DNA from: Pseudomonas sp. S30
Lineage (GTDB): Bacteria > Pseudomonadota > Gammaproteobacteria > Pseudomonadales > Pseudomonadaceae
Assembly (NCBI RefSeq): GCF_016518545.1
Contig: NZ_JACVTO010000003.1
Span: 124,001-188,000 of the forward strand
DNA: 64,000 bases
Direction of reading: 5' to 3'
The position numbers were made by a program, and so were the translations under genes. Below are positions 27,679 to 39,679 of this stretch, piece after piece (within the stretch, counting starts at the first letter, position 1; the number at the start of each line of letters is the position of its first letter). The notes under the pieces were generated by a model, which did not search any database, was not told the origin of the DNA, and saw only the letters and a list, made by a program, of their open reading frames with translations.

Positions 27679-28530
27679 TCAGCGACCGCGTACCGCTTGT
27701 TCCAGCTCGGCGAAGCTCGGACGGTGCTTGGGGTACAGCACCTTGCGCCCGAACTCGACCGCCAGCGACGGCGGCATGCCGGAGGCCGAGGCCACCAGCG
27801 AGGCCTTGATGGCCTCGTACACGTTCAGCTCTTCCTTGGCATCATGCTGCAGGCAGTTGGCCAGCGGGCCGAAGAAGCCGTAGGCCGCCAGGATACCGAA
27901 GAAGGTACCGACCAGCGCCGCGCCCACGTGCATGCCGATGGCCTTCTGGTCGCCCTCGCCGAGCGAGGCCATGGTCACCACGATACCCAGTACCGCCGCG
28001 ACGATACCGAAGCCGGGCATGCCGTCGGCCACACCGGTGACCGCGTGCGATGGATGCTCGAGCTCTTCCTTCATGCTCAGCAGCTCCATGTCGAACAGCC
28101 CTTCGAGTTCGTGGGGTGCCATGTTGCCGGTGGACATGATGCGCAGGTAATCGCAGATGAACGCGGTCATGCGCTCGTCGGCCAGCACCGCCGGGTACTT
28201 GGCGAAGATCGGGCTGGCGGCGGCATCCTCGATGTCACCTTCGATGGCCATCATGCCCTCGCGGCGGCTCTTGTTGAGGATCTCGTAGACCAGGCCCAGC
28301 ACCTCCAGGTAGAAGGTATGGGTGAAGCGGCTGCCGAACATCTTCAGCGACTTCTTGACCACGTGCAGCGTCATGTAGCCCGGGTTGGCCTGCAGGAATG
28401 CACCGAAGGCCGCCCCGCCGATGATCAGCACTTCGAACGGCTGGATCAGCGCCGCGATCTTGCCGTGGGAGAGGACGTAGCCGCCGAGCACGCTCGCGAA
28501 TACGACGATGATGCCGATAATTTTAGCCAT
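27679..28530 (-). CDS. motA: Flagellar motor stator protein MotA
   Basis: MotA is the proton-channel stator subunit with four membrane helices (283 residues). The cytoplasmic loop carries the charged residues that contact the rotor (DERMTAFICDYLRIMSTG, HELEGLFDMEL). The channel-lining DGMPGFGIVAAVLGIVVTM includes the conserved Pro. The N-terminus KIIGIIVVFASVLGGYVLSHG matches the E. coli-type MotA. It forms a two-gene operon with motB and is divergent from the HDOD gene. Confidence 0.96.
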   Translation of the reverse strand: MAKIIGIIVVFASVLGGYVLSHGKIAALIQPFEVLIIGGAAFGAFLQANPGYMTLHVVKKSLKMFGSRFTHTFYLEVLGLVYEILNKSRREGMMAIEGDIEDAAASPIFAKYPAVLADERMTAFICDYLRIMSTGNMAPHELEGLFDMELLSMKEELEHPSHAVTGVADGMPGFGIVAAVLGIVVTMASLGEGDQKAIGMHVGAALVGTFFGILAAYGFFGPLANCLQHDAKEELNVYEAIKASLVASASGMPPSLAVEFGRKVLYPKHRPSFAELEQAVRGR

Positions 28531-28660
28531 AGATTGAAAGCACTTGCTGTCGTGGTCAGGGTCTGGAACGCGAGCTTTGAAACTCTGCTTCTACTTATCG
28601 GCAGAACTGCGCCAGACTATAGCCACTGAATGCGAAAAGCCAGTTGGGACTGATGTCAAA

Positions 28661-30196
28661 ATGCCAATCGAAAACAAGGTACCCGCGCAGGCCCCCTCCT
28701 CTCTCGACGCCTGGATAAGGCTGCTCGACGGCATCCGCGTACCGGTGCCCAAGGAGAGTCATGACCGCGTGCTGGCGGCGGTCAACGACAACCGCCGCTC
28801 GCTGCGAGACATCGCCGAACTGATGCAGGACAGCCCCTCGCTGGTGCTGTGCGTGATGCGCGAGGCCAACCATTCGGCCAACGCCAGCATGGCCGAGCCG
28901 GCCGAAAGCCTGGAAATCGCGCTGAATCGCCTTGGCCTGAGTCGCATCCTGCAACTGATGGGACGCCTGCCGGCAGTGCCGGGTGACGACATCCCGCCGG
29001 TGCTGCGCCAGTTCCTGCTGATCAGCCAGCATGCGACCCAGCAGGCCAACGGTCTGTTCGCCAGCCGCCTGGCGCGGCTGTGGCAGGAAATCCACTGGGG
29101 CAGCCTGCTGTTCCTGGCGCCGCTGTGGCCACTGGCGCTGGCCTACCCCAAGCTGCTCGATGCCTGGGAGCTGCGGGTGATCCACAAGGGCGAGGACGCC
29201 GCCGAAGTGGAGCATGCCCTGTTCGGCGTGCGCATCATGGAACTGTGCCGGGCCGTGGCCATGCACTGGCGGTTGCCGGAATGGGTCACCCAGGGCTATC
29301 GCCTGCTGCTCGAAGAGCGCGAGCAACTGGCCCAGGTGCTGAACATCGCCCGCGACCCGGACACCCTGAGCCAGCAGCATCGCCTGGACGATGAAAGCGG
29401 CCTGCGCCGCTGGTTCAACCAGCCGGCCAACACGGTGCTGCTGGCCAACGGCCTGGCGCTGTCGGCCCAGGTGGGCTGGGACAACCCGCACCTGCTGCGC
29501 TGGCAACTGCTCACCGCCCTGTACTTGCAGACCACCCTGGACGATGTCCAGCAGCAGGTCCACCAGCAGGCGGCCGCCAGCGCTCGCCACCATGCCCGCC
29601 ATGCCCTGTTCCACCCGGCCGAGGCGCTGATCTGGCCCTGGCAGCAACGCCGGCCGCACCCGGACATGCTCACTGCGCCGCCGCCCACCGCCCAGGACCT
29701 GGACCACTGGCGCAGCCTGTGCGGCGAGCTGCTGGCCCAGCCCAGCCCGTTCAGCAACACCGTGCATCTGGCCGCCCAGGCCCGGGAGGCGTTGGTGGCC
29801 TGCGGCATGCAGCGAGTGCTGCTGCTGATGCTGGACAAGCCCAACAACTGCCTGCGGGTGCAACAGAGCGCCGGCCTGGCGCCGGAAACGGCCGCGCTGA
29901 AATTCGAGCTGGGATCGAGCACGTTGCTGCAAAAACTGCTGAGCAAAGCCTCGCAATTGCGGCTAACGCCCGCCAATCATGCCCAGTTCGCCCCGCTGCT
30001 GCCCGACACCCTGAGGACGCTGTTCAGCAGCGAGCATCTGTTGCTGCGCTCGCTGGCGCTCAACGACCAGGCGCTGATGCTGATCGTCGCCGACCAGCAG
30101 GGCAAGCCGCTGGCCGATGTCAGCGTGCAGGCCTTCGGTAAAACCGCGCAATGTATCGAGCGGGCCCTGGCCAGCTTCGCCAGTCGCAATGGCTGA
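28661..30196 (+). CDS. HDOD-domain signalling protein with GAF-like C-terminus
   Basis: The 511-residue protein contains an HDOD domain (about 15-220), a non-catalytic relative of HD phosphohydrolases. Matching stretches are LRDIAELMQDSPSLVLCVMREAN and LNRLGLSRILQLMGRLP. A GAF-like C-terminal domain (about 375-505) follows. Such proteins regulate motility, c-di-GMP signalling or RNA decay in pseudomonads, but the output of this one is unknown. The ATG at 28661 is the first good in-frame start; upstream codons would extend into the motA promoter. Divergence from motA suggests, without proof, a motility connection. Confidence 0.8.
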   Translation: MPIENKVPAQAPSSLDAWIRLLDGIRVPVPKESHDRVLAAVNDNRRSLRDIAELMQDSPSLVLCVMREANHSANASMAEPAESLEIALNRLGLSRILQLMGRLPAVPGDDIPPVLRQFLLISQHATQQANGLFASRLARLWQEIHWGSLLFLAPLWPLALAYPKLLDAWELRVIHKGEDAAEVEHALFGVRIMELCRAVAMHWRLPEWVTQGYRLLLEEREQLAQVLNIARDPDTLSQQHRLDDESGLRRWFNQPANTVLLANGLALSAQVGWDNPHLLRWQLLTALYLQTTLDDVQQQVHQQAAASARHHARHALFHPAEALIWPWQQRRPHPDMLTAPPPTAQDLDHWRSLCGELLAQPSPFSNTVHLAAQAREALVACGMQRVLLLMLDKPNNCLRVQQSAGLAPETAALKFELGSSTLLQKLLSKASQLRLTPANHAQFAPLLPDTLRTLFSSEHLLLRSLALNDQALMLIVADQQGKPLADVSVQAFGKTAQCIERALASFASRNG

Positions 30197-30240
30197 GCGA
30201 TGGTTTACAATCGCTGCTTGCCCGCCCCCGGAGACCGTGG

Positions 30241-31050
30241 ATGACTGATTTTTCCGGCTTGCCCCTGGTGATCGAGGCCGATGACCTACTCCCGCGCCTC
30301 GACTCGCCCGAGCTGATCCTGGTCGACCTGAGCAACGCCAACCGCTACGTCAGCGGCCACATTCCAGGCGCACGCCTGGTCGATGGCAAGCGCACCCAGC
30401 TGGGTCAGCCACCGGCGCCCGGCCTGCTGCCGGCGCTGGCAGACCTGGAAAAGCTGTTCAGCGAACTGGGCCACCGCGACGACGCCGTCTATGTGGTCTA
30501 CGACGACGAAGGTGGGGGCTGGTCCGGGCGCTTCATCTGGCTGCTCGACGTGATCGGCCACAAGGCCTACCACTACCTCAATGGTGGCATTCAGGCCTGG
30601 CCTGCCGACCAGCTCTCCACCGCCGTGCCACCGGCAGCGAACAGCGCGGTACGCCTGCGCCTGCACGGCGAGCCGACGGCCACCCGCGAGTACCTGCAGA
30701 GCCGCCTGGGCGCCGACGACCTGGTGGTCTGGGACGCCCGCGCGCCGCAGGAGTTTTCCGGCGAAAAGGTCCTGGCCGCCAAGGCCGGGCATATCCCCGG
30801 CGCGATCAACTTCGAGTGGACCGCCGGCATGGACCTCAACGATCGGCTGCGCATCCGCAGCGATATCGCCACCACCCTCAGGCAACTGGGCATCACACCG
30901 GACAAGGAAGTGATCACCCACTGCCAGACCCACCGCCGCTCCGGCTTCACCTACCTGGTCGCCAAGGCCCTGGGTTATCCGCGAGTCAAGGCCTATGCCG
31001 GCTCGTGGAGCGAGTGGGGCAACCACCCGGACACGCCTGTAGACGTTTAA
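30241..31050 (+). CDS. rhdA: Thiosulfate sulfurtransferase (tandem-domain rhodanese)
   Basis: The 269-residue enzyme has two rhodanese domains. The N-terminal one is inactive and the C-terminal one carries the persulfide-forming Cys in the loop CQTHRRSG. That loop resembles the CQTHHR loop of the Azotobacter RhdA type rather than the CRKG or CGSG loops of mammalian TST and MST. The ATG at 30241 has GGAG 8 nt upstream. It precedes psd by 9 bp, so the two are probably one transcript. Confidence 0.88.
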   Translation: MTDFSGLPLVIEADDLLPRLDSPELILVDLSNANRYVSGHIPGARLVDGKRTQLGQPPAPGLLPALADLEKLFSELGHRDDAVYVVYDDEGGGWSGRFIWLLDVIGHKAYHYLNGGIQAWPADQLSTAVPPAANSAVRLRLHGEPTATREYLQSRLGADDLVVWDARAPQEFSGEKVLAAKAGHIPGAINFEWTAGMDLNDRLRIRSDIATTLRQLGITPDKEVITHCQTHRRSGFTYLVAKALGYPRVKAYAGSWSEWGNHPDTPVDV

Positions 31051-31059
31051 GGAACCTGC

Positions 31060-31917
31060 ATGAAATCCCGTCTGTTCATCATCAGTCAGTACCTGTTGCC
31101 GCATCACCTGTTGTCGCGCCTGGCCGGCTGCGTCGCCGAGTGCCGCGCCCGCTGGTTCAAGAACGCCTTCACCGCCTGGTTCGCCAAGCGCTACCAGGTC
31201 AACATGAGCGAGGCGCTGGTCGAAGACCTCACTGCCTACGAGCATTTCAACGCCTTCTTCACCCGTGCCCTCAAGCCCGGCGCACGTCCACTGGACGAGA
31301 CACCTGGCGCCATCCTGTGCCCTGCAGATGGTGCGGTCAGCCAGCTGGGCAGCATCGAGCACGGGCGCATCTTCCAGGCCAAGGGCCACAGCTTCAGCGC
31401 CCAGGAACTGCTCGGTGGCGACCCGGCCCTGGCGGCGCCGTTCATGGGGGGCGAGTTCGCCACCATCTACCTTTCACCCAAGGACTATCACCGCGTGCAC
31501 ATGCCCCTGGCCGGCACGCTGCGCGAGATGGTCTACGTGCCGGGCCGAATCTTCTCGGTCAACCAGACCACTGCCGAGAACGTGCCAGAGCTGTTCGCGC
31601 GCAATGAGCGAGTGGTCTGCCTGTTCGATACCGAGCGCGGCCCCATGGCCGTGGTACTGGTCGGCGCGATGATCGTGGCCTCGATCGAAACGGTGTGGGC
31701 TGGGTTGGTCACGCCGCCCAAGCGCGAGCTGAAGACCTTCCGCTACGACGAGCAGAGCCGTGCGCCCATTCACCTGGAAAAAGGCGCCGAACTGGGCCGC
31801 TTCAAGTTGGGATCGACTGCGATCGTGCTGTTCGGCCCCGATCAGGTCAAGTGGGCGCAGAACCTGGGCGCCCTGTCGCCGGTGCGCATGGGCGAGGCGC
31901 TGGCGCTGCCGGCCTGA
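31060..31917 (+). CDS. psd: Phosphatidylserine decarboxylase proenzyme
   Basis: Psd makes phosphatidylethanolamine at the inner membrane. The 285-residue proenzyme has the autocleavage motif LGST, with Ser252 becoming the pyruvoyl group. The Asp/His/Ser maturation triad segments are seen as PADGAVSQLG and YHRVHMPLAG. It is followed 16 bp later by a strong terminator hairpin and converges on serB. Linkage to the orn/rsgA region is shared with enterobacteria. Confidence 0.97.
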   Translation: MKSRLFIISQYLLPHHLLSRLAGCVAECRARWFKNAFTAWFAKRYQVNMSEALVEDLTAYEHFNAFFTRALKPGARPLDETPGAILCPADGAVSQLGSIEHGRIFQAKGHSFSAQELLGGDPALAAPFMGGEFATIYLSPKDYHRVHMPLAGTLREMVYVPGRIFSVNQTTAENVPELFARNERVVCLFDTERGPMAVVLVGAMIVASIETVWAGLVTPPKRELKTFRYDEQSRAPIHLEKGAELGRFKLGSTAIVLFGPDQVKWAQNLGALSPVRMGEALALPA

Positions 31918-31932
31918 GTCGGATTGCGGACC

Positions 31933-31955
31933 CCGCCCCGCTGTCGGCGGGGCGG
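31933..31955 (+). terminator. GC-rich terminator hairpin between psd and serB
   Basis: CCGCCCCGC pairs perfectly with GCGGGGCGG around a 5-nt loop. There is no T-run, but it stands directly after the psd stop in a convergent gap. Confidence 0.55.
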
Positions 31956-32067
31956 ATCATGGATGTGACTCAGCCGACGACACCGACCAGAGCGAGCCCA
32001 GACTGCGCGGCATTGCCGGCGTCGCAGCCTCAGACGTGCGTGCGGCCGGCTACAACCCTTTTACCGC

Positions 32068-33282
32068 TCACACGCAACCGTTGCGATCGCGCCAGCCCAG
32101 CAAGTACAGCACGCCATCCAGGCCCAGCGTCGAGATGGCCTGCTTGGCCGACTGGCGCACCAGCGGCTTGGCCCTGAATGCCACACCCAGCCCGGCCAGG
32201 GCCAGCATCGGCAGGTCGTTGGCGCCGTCGCCCACGGCGATGGTCTGCTCCAGCTGCAAGCCTTCCTTGTGCGCCAGCTCCTTGAGCAGATCGGCCTTGC
32301 GCTGGGCATCGACGATCGGCTCGACGGCGACGCCGGTCACCTTGCCGTCCACCACCTCCAGTTCGTTGGCGAACACATAGTCGATACCCAGCTTGACCTG
32401 TACCTGCCTGGCAAAATATGAAAAACCGCCGGAAAGAATCGCCGTCTTGTAGCCCAGGCGCTTGAGTTCGGCGAACAGGTACTCGGCGCCCTCGGTGAGG
32501 CGCAACGACGCGCCGATCTGGTCCAGCACGCCAACGTCCAGGCCTTTGAGCAAGGCCATGCGCTCGGTGAAACTGGCGCGAAAATCCAGCTCGCCGCGCA
32601 TGGCACGTTCGGTGATGGCCGAGACCTGCTCGCCCACGCCTGCCGCCTTGGCCAGCTCGTCGATGACCTCGGCCTCGATCAGCGTCGAGTCCATGTCGAA
32701 CACCGCCAGGCGGCGGTTGCGACGGAACAGGTCGTCCTGCTGGAACGCGATGTCGACGCCCTGCTCGGACGACAAGGCGAAGAACTCGGCACGCAGCGCC
32801 TGGGCGTCGGCGGGCTCGCCACGTACGGAAATCTCCAGGCAGGCACGGCCACGGTCGGTGTCGGCATCCAGGGCGACCCGCGCCGACAGGCGCTCGATAC
32901 GCTCGATGGTCAGGCCGTACTGGCTGATCAGGGCACTGACCCGCTGCAGCTGCTCAGGGGTGACCTTGCGGCTGAGCAGGGTGACGATGTGGCGGTTGTC
33001 GCCGTGGCCATCGGCCCATTGCTGGTAATCGGCCTCGGAAATCGGCGTGTAACGCGCCTGCAGGTTCAGCTCGTGGGCCTTGGACTGCACGCTCTGCAGC
33101 AGGGCGGTGGCTACTTCGTTGTCGGGAATGTCCACCAGGATGCCGAACGACAGCGTGCCGTGCATCACCGCCAGGCCGATGTCGAGAATGTTCACACCGC
33201 CCTGGAGCAGGACGCCGGTGAGGGCCGCAGTGAGACCCGGTCGGTCTTCACCAGTGATGTTGATCAGGACGATTTCGCGCAA
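32068..33282 (-). CDS. serB: Phosphoserine phosphatase
   Basis: SerB releases serine from phosphoserine, the last step of serine synthesis. The 404-residue form has two N-terminal ACT domains (VLINITGEDRPGL at the start, then about 98-175) before the HAD core. The nucleophile pair D196/D198 lies in FDMDSTLIEAEVIDELA, SGGFSYF is motif II, and GDGANDLPM is motif IV. The start is a TTG at 33282 with GGAG 8 nt upstream. It is divergent from the ytjB-type gene, as in enterobacteria. Confidence 0.96.
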   Translation of the reverse strand: MREIVLINITGEDRPGLTAALTGVLLQGGVNILDIGLAVMHGTLSFGILVDIPDNEVATALLQSVQSKAHELNLQARYTPISEADYQQWADGHGDNRHIVTLLSRKVTPEQLQRVSALISQYGLTIERIERLSARVALDADTDRGRACLEISVRGEPADAQALRAEFFALSSEQGVDIAFQQDDLFRRNRRLAVFDMDSTLIEAEVIDELAKAAGVGEQVSAITERAMRGELDFRASFTERMALLKGLDVGVLDQIGASLRLTEGAEYLFAELKRLGYKTAILSGGFSYFARQVQVKLGIDYVFANELEVVDGKVTGVAVEPIVDAQRKADLLKELAHKEGLQLEQTIAVGDGANDLPMLALAGLGVAFRAKPLVRQSAKQAISTLGLDGVLYLLGWRDRNGCV

Positions 33283-33417
33283 GACCGTGCTCCAACTCGA
33301 TGAAAAGTGCGCATTCTACCCACTTTCGGTGACCATCGGGCAGCGCCGATACTTTGCCGACAAAACGCGGCTCGCTATACTGCCCGCCATCAATTCCGCC
33401 ATGAAGAGCCGCGCTCT

Positions 33418-34893
33418 GTGAACCGGCCCACGCCCGTCAAAACCGACAACTTCTTTCTGATGATCTTCCGAGCCCTCAGCCAGCGTCGCATTCCGCTGGC
33501 CTTGCGCATCGCCAGCCACACCATTTTCCTGGTGGCACTGGCCCTGGTCATCTATGCCTGCGTGATGGGCCTGCAGTTCAAGCAGGCCATGCACGAGCAG
33601 GCCGATGCCGTGGGCCAGAGCCTGACCACGCAGACGGCCACCTCGGCGACCGAGCTGCTGGTGTCCAACGACATCCTCAGCCTCAACGTGCTGCTGGGCA
33701 ATCTGGTGAAGAACCCGCTGGTGGCCCATGCGGCCATCTACAGCCCGGACAACCGCATCCTCGCCGAAGCCGGGCAGCGACCGAAAAGCAGCCTGCTGGG
33801 CGAAGCCGAGGGCGCCTACCAGACCAAGATCACCTTCCAGGACGTGACCGCCGGGCAGCTGCGCATCAGCCTGGACATGAGCCAGTTCCAGCAGCCGATG
33901 CTCATCAGCCTGCAGAGCATGGGCATCCTGGCCGCCATCCTGCTGGCCCTGGCGCTCACCCTGAGCCTGCGCCTGGGCCGCTTCATTTCCACGCCGCTGC
34001 TGCAACTGCGGGTGTGGCTGCGCGATCCGCACCCCTATACACCGGGGATCGAGCGGCAGGACGAGATCGGCGACCTGGCCAGGCAGTTGCACGCCAAGCT
34101 GGCGCCGCCACCGCCGCCGGAACCGGAGCCCGAGGAAGACGAGACGCAGGACGATTTCGCCGACTTCGAGGTCGAGCCAGCGCCGCGCAAGGCCGTGGCG
34201 AAACCGGCCGTGGCACGTAGCAGCGTGGAGGACGACGCGTCCGACGACGACGCCTTCGCCGACCTGATGGACGAACACGACTCGGCACCCAAGGCACTGG
34301 TGGCCGCCGAACCAGACGAACCGAATACCAGCGCTGTGCTGGCCGTGCAGCTGGGCTCGCAGGAGCAGCTGCGGCGCCTGCCCCGCAGTCGCCTGACCGA
34401 GCTGCTGGAGCGTTATCGCGATTGCCTGGACCAGGCCGCCTCGCTCTACGAGGGCGAAGTCCATACCCTCAACGATGGCAGCACCCTGCTGCTGTTCCAT
34501 AGCCGGGAAAGTGGCGAGGACTACCTCACCAACGCCATCTGCTGTGGCGAGTTGCTGCGCGCGCTGGGCCACGCCCTGCAGATCGAGGTGGCCGACAGCG
34601 GCATCACCCTGCAACTGCAACTGGGCCTGGCCTTGGGCGAGGACCTGCTGGACATGGACCAGGTCGACCTGCTGATGACCGAGAAAGCCCAGGCGGCCCT
34701 GGCGCTGTCGCAGCACAGCCGCAACCTGCTGCTGGTGGAACGTCAGGTCAGCGACGACGCACTCATCCGCCAGCGCGCGCGTATCCGCCCGATCGCCAGC
34801 CCCGAGGGAGCCTGTTGCGTCGAGCGGCTGATGGAGCCGTATCCCTCGATGCTGGAGCGTCAGTTGGCGCGGATGCACGAGCGCCGCGGCTGA
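33418..34893 (+). CDS. ytjB: YtjB/AhpA-family membrane protein
   Basis: The 491-residue protein has two membrane helices (about 25-48 and 160-183) enclosing a periplasmic domain. A Pro/Glu/Asp-rich linker follows (PPPPPEPEPEEDETQDD region), then a cytosolic domain at about 305-480 that resembles a degenerate nucleotide-cyclase fold without clear catalytic residues. The GTG at 33418 fits the start of conserved sequence. Location divergent from serB matches enterobacterial ytjB/smp. Its function is not established. Confidence 0.75.
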   Translation: MNRPTPVKTDNFFLMIFRALSQRRIPLALRIASHTIFLVALALVIYACVMGLQFKQAMHEQADAVGQSLTTQTATSATELLVSNDILSLNVLLGNLVKNPLVAHAAIYSPDNRILAEAGQRPKSSLLGEAEGAYQTKITFQDVTAGQLRISLDMSQFQQPMLISLQSMGILAAILLALALTLSLRLGRFISTPLLQLRVWLRDPHPYTPGIERQDEIGDLARQLHAKLAPPPPPEPEPEEDETQDDFADFEVEPAPRKAVAKPAVARSSVEDDASDDDAFADLMDEHDSAPKALVAAEPDEPNTSAVLAVQLGSQEQLRRLPRSRLTELLERYRDCLDQAASLYEGEVHTLNDGSTLLLFHSRESGEDYLTNAICCGELLRALGHALQIEVADSGITLQLQLGLALGEDLLDMDQVDLLMTEKAQAALALSQHSRNLLLVERQVSDDALIRQRARIRPIASPEGACCVERLMEPYPSMLERQLARMHERRG

Positions 34894-34942
34894 TCGCAAG
34901 GGCAGCCCTGCCACCGCTCACGAGGTGGCTGACGCTAAAACG

Positions 34943-34981
34943 AAAATGCCGGAGTCGCTAGGCGACTCCGGCATTTTTTTT
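34943..34981. terminator. Bidirectional rho-independent terminator
   Basis: A perfect 14-bp stem AATGCCGGAGTCGC/GCGACTCCGGCATT with a 3-nt loop is flanked by AAAA on one side and an eight-T run on the other. It serves both ytjB (+) and the convergent lipoprotein gene (-). Confidence 0.95.
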
Positions 34982-35028
34982 ATGTGTTGCACAGCCATCC
35001 AAGAGCAGGCCCGCTCGGGCCATTTGGT

Positions 35029-35739
35029 TCAGAAGCGGAAGACTTCCATATCCGTGCGAATGGGCGAAGCCATTGGAATCCTGGACTTCTCGGGTTGCTT
35101 CTTGACCTGGACCTGCGCTGGCGCCTTCTTGGTCGTCTCCTCGGCCACCACTGGCTGATTGGCCAGTGGCTTGACCGCCGAGCTCAATTGCTCGGCCAGG
35201 CGTTGCAGCAACTGCCCCTGAGCCTGCACCTGGGCCGCTTCACTGCCCTCGTGGTGCTGTTCGAGGTGGACGATGCGGTTGTCGCGCACATGGCCGCGAC
35301 GATCCAGAACCCGCCACTGGGCGTCGAGAATCGCGGGCTGCTTGGCGCCGGAGTCCAGACGAGTGATCGACAGCAGGACCTGCACGTCAGGTGTGAAGCC
35401 AGTGCTGGCCGGCGCCAGGACCACACGCTGACTGTCCAGGCGCCAGGCCAGTTGGCGCACCAGCAACTGGTCGATATCCGACGAAAGGCTGCCGGCCCAG
35501 CGGCCATCGGTCGCCGCGGTCAGGCTGCCATCGGGCTGGCGTTGCAGGAAGGTTTCACGTTGCAGGTAGTCGGCGACCGAAACCGGACCGAGCACGACCG
35601 CCATGCCGGCTGCCTGCGTAGGCTGGCCGGGGTCGCCACTGTCGAGCTGGTACAGGGCCACGGGCTGGTGCACGCTGCACCCGCCCAACCCAAGCAGTCC
35701 CGTCATCAGCAGCGCAAATGGAAGGCGCAGAAATTTCAT
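35029..35739 (-). CDS. PqiC/YmbA-type outer-membrane lipoprotein (ABC-type transport auxiliary)
   Basis: The 236-residue lipoprotein has a signal peptide ending in the lipobox LGGC (lipid-bearing Cys at about residue 21). The mature part has the PqiC-family pattern: LYQLDSGD, VVLGPVSVADYLQRE, and IDQLLVRQLAWRL. PqiC proteins join MCE-type PqiAB lipid-transport systems. Here the gene stands alone, with no pqiA, pqiB or mla gene beside it. Two adjacent ATGs (35742 and 35739) are possible starts behind GGATGGG. Confidence 0.75.
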   Translation of the reverse strand: MKFLRLPFALLMTGLLGLGGCSVHQPVALYQLDSGDPGQPTQAAGMAVVLGPVSVADYLQRETFLQRQPDGSLTAATDGRWAGSLSSDIDQLLVRQLAWRLDSQRVVLAPASTGFTPDVQVLLSITRLDSGAKQPAILDAQWRVLDRRGHVRDNRIVHLEQHHEGSEAAQVQAQGQLLQRLAEQLSSAVKPLANQPVVAEETTKKAPAQVQVKKQPEKSRIPMASPIRTDMEVFRF

Positions 35740-35911
35740 CATCCCATCCAGGCGGCTGCCCCGCGGCAACCGCAGTGATACTCGTGTGGATTGCTGGGGG
35801 CACACGGCCACGCCGGCCCCGCGAGGGGTGTATCATCCGCGAAATGGGCGGCGGACTCCAGCGTTTCCGCCCAGATCGACGCCGAAAGCGCCGTTCCAGG
35901 CGGATGCCGGG

Positions 35912-38692
<2,781 letters not shown>

Positions 38693-38696
<4 letters not shown>

Positions 38697-39679
38697 GGCT
38701 TGGCGCTCCAGCCACCGGCCGGCGCCGCGAAGCGCCAGACGATGGGCCGGGTTTCACCATCGGCGCGCGAGCCATTATTGTTGTCCAGACCGATCCAGGC
38801 GCCGTCCTTGTCGATTACCAGCGCCTCGGCCAGGCCGTAGGGCTGGTCGTAGCGGCGTGACTCGACCAGTGCGTCGGCGGCGAACGACCAGCAGCGCTCG
38901 ACCGCCCCGCTGTCGGCGTCACGGCGGCACACCCGGAAGGCATTGCGTTCCAGGGTGAACAACTTGCCCTCGAACAGCGCCAGGTCGGCGAAATCCCGCG
39001 AGACCGGCCGGGCATTGGGCATCTGCGGCGGCTGCATTTCCACGCCGGCCTCGCTGAGCAGCACGCAACCGACCGCGCAGGTCCACAGCGACTGCTGGCG
39101 GCGGATCGAGATCAGGCCACGGCGCTCGCGCTCGGCAGCCAGCCACAGGCGGTCGCCCGCCGGGTTGATCGCCAGGCCCTCGAACAAGGCATTGAAGTGC
39201 AGCAGCATGCCGCTGGCGCGCGCCTGACGGACCATGGCCGGGTCGATGCGCAGCCAGTTCGGCTCGCCTGCCACAGGCAACTGCAGCACGGCGGCGTGGG
39301 CCTCGCTGACCACATACAGGTTGCCCTCGGCGTCGCAGGTGATGCCCTCGAAGTCCAGCTCGCCGCCGCGCACGTAGGACGCGGCCCAGTTACGCGACTT
39401 GAGCCCCCATGGCAATCCGCTTTCCGGCACGGGTGGGGCGGTGAAGGTCAGCGCTTGGCTCTGCCACACCCCGTCCTTCTGTTCGAAGCGGTAGATACGG
39501 TCGTCGTCGCGGTCGGACACGCCCCACAGGGCGCCCCGGCATTCGGCCAGCCCGGAGAGGTTGCCGCCGCGCATGCCTTCGATCGGATGCTCGGCCGTCA
39601 GGGCGAGCTCCGGCCACGCGTCGGCCAGCGCCGAGAGGCTGGCCAGCGCCAGCAGGACCGCGAGCAGGCCGCGAATCAC
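38693..39679 (-). CDS. Exported protein with esterase-like-activity-of-phytase domain
   Basis: The 328-residue precursor has a signal peptide (about 1-20, LLAVLLALASLSALADA). It shows the beta-propeller-like pattern of the phytase-esterase-like family (PF13449 type): LSGLAECRGALWGVSDRDDDRIYRF, ELDFEGITCDAEGNLYVVSE and LFEGLAINPAGDRLWLAAER. The GTG at 39679 overlaps the parE stop as GTGA, so it is coupled to parE. The substrate is unknown; periplasmic phosphoesterase activity is a family-level guess. Confidence 0.75.

Noticed and set aside
31918..32067. Possible small gene between psd and serB
   Set aside because: Only a terminator hairpin and no ribosome site or conserved frame; the plus-strand frames overlapping serB are shadows.
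35740..35911. Possible short gene between the PqiC-type lipoprotein and parC
   Set aside because: Short frames here lack ribosome sites and plausible composition; the gap is best read as the lipoprotein promoter and parC 3' flank.
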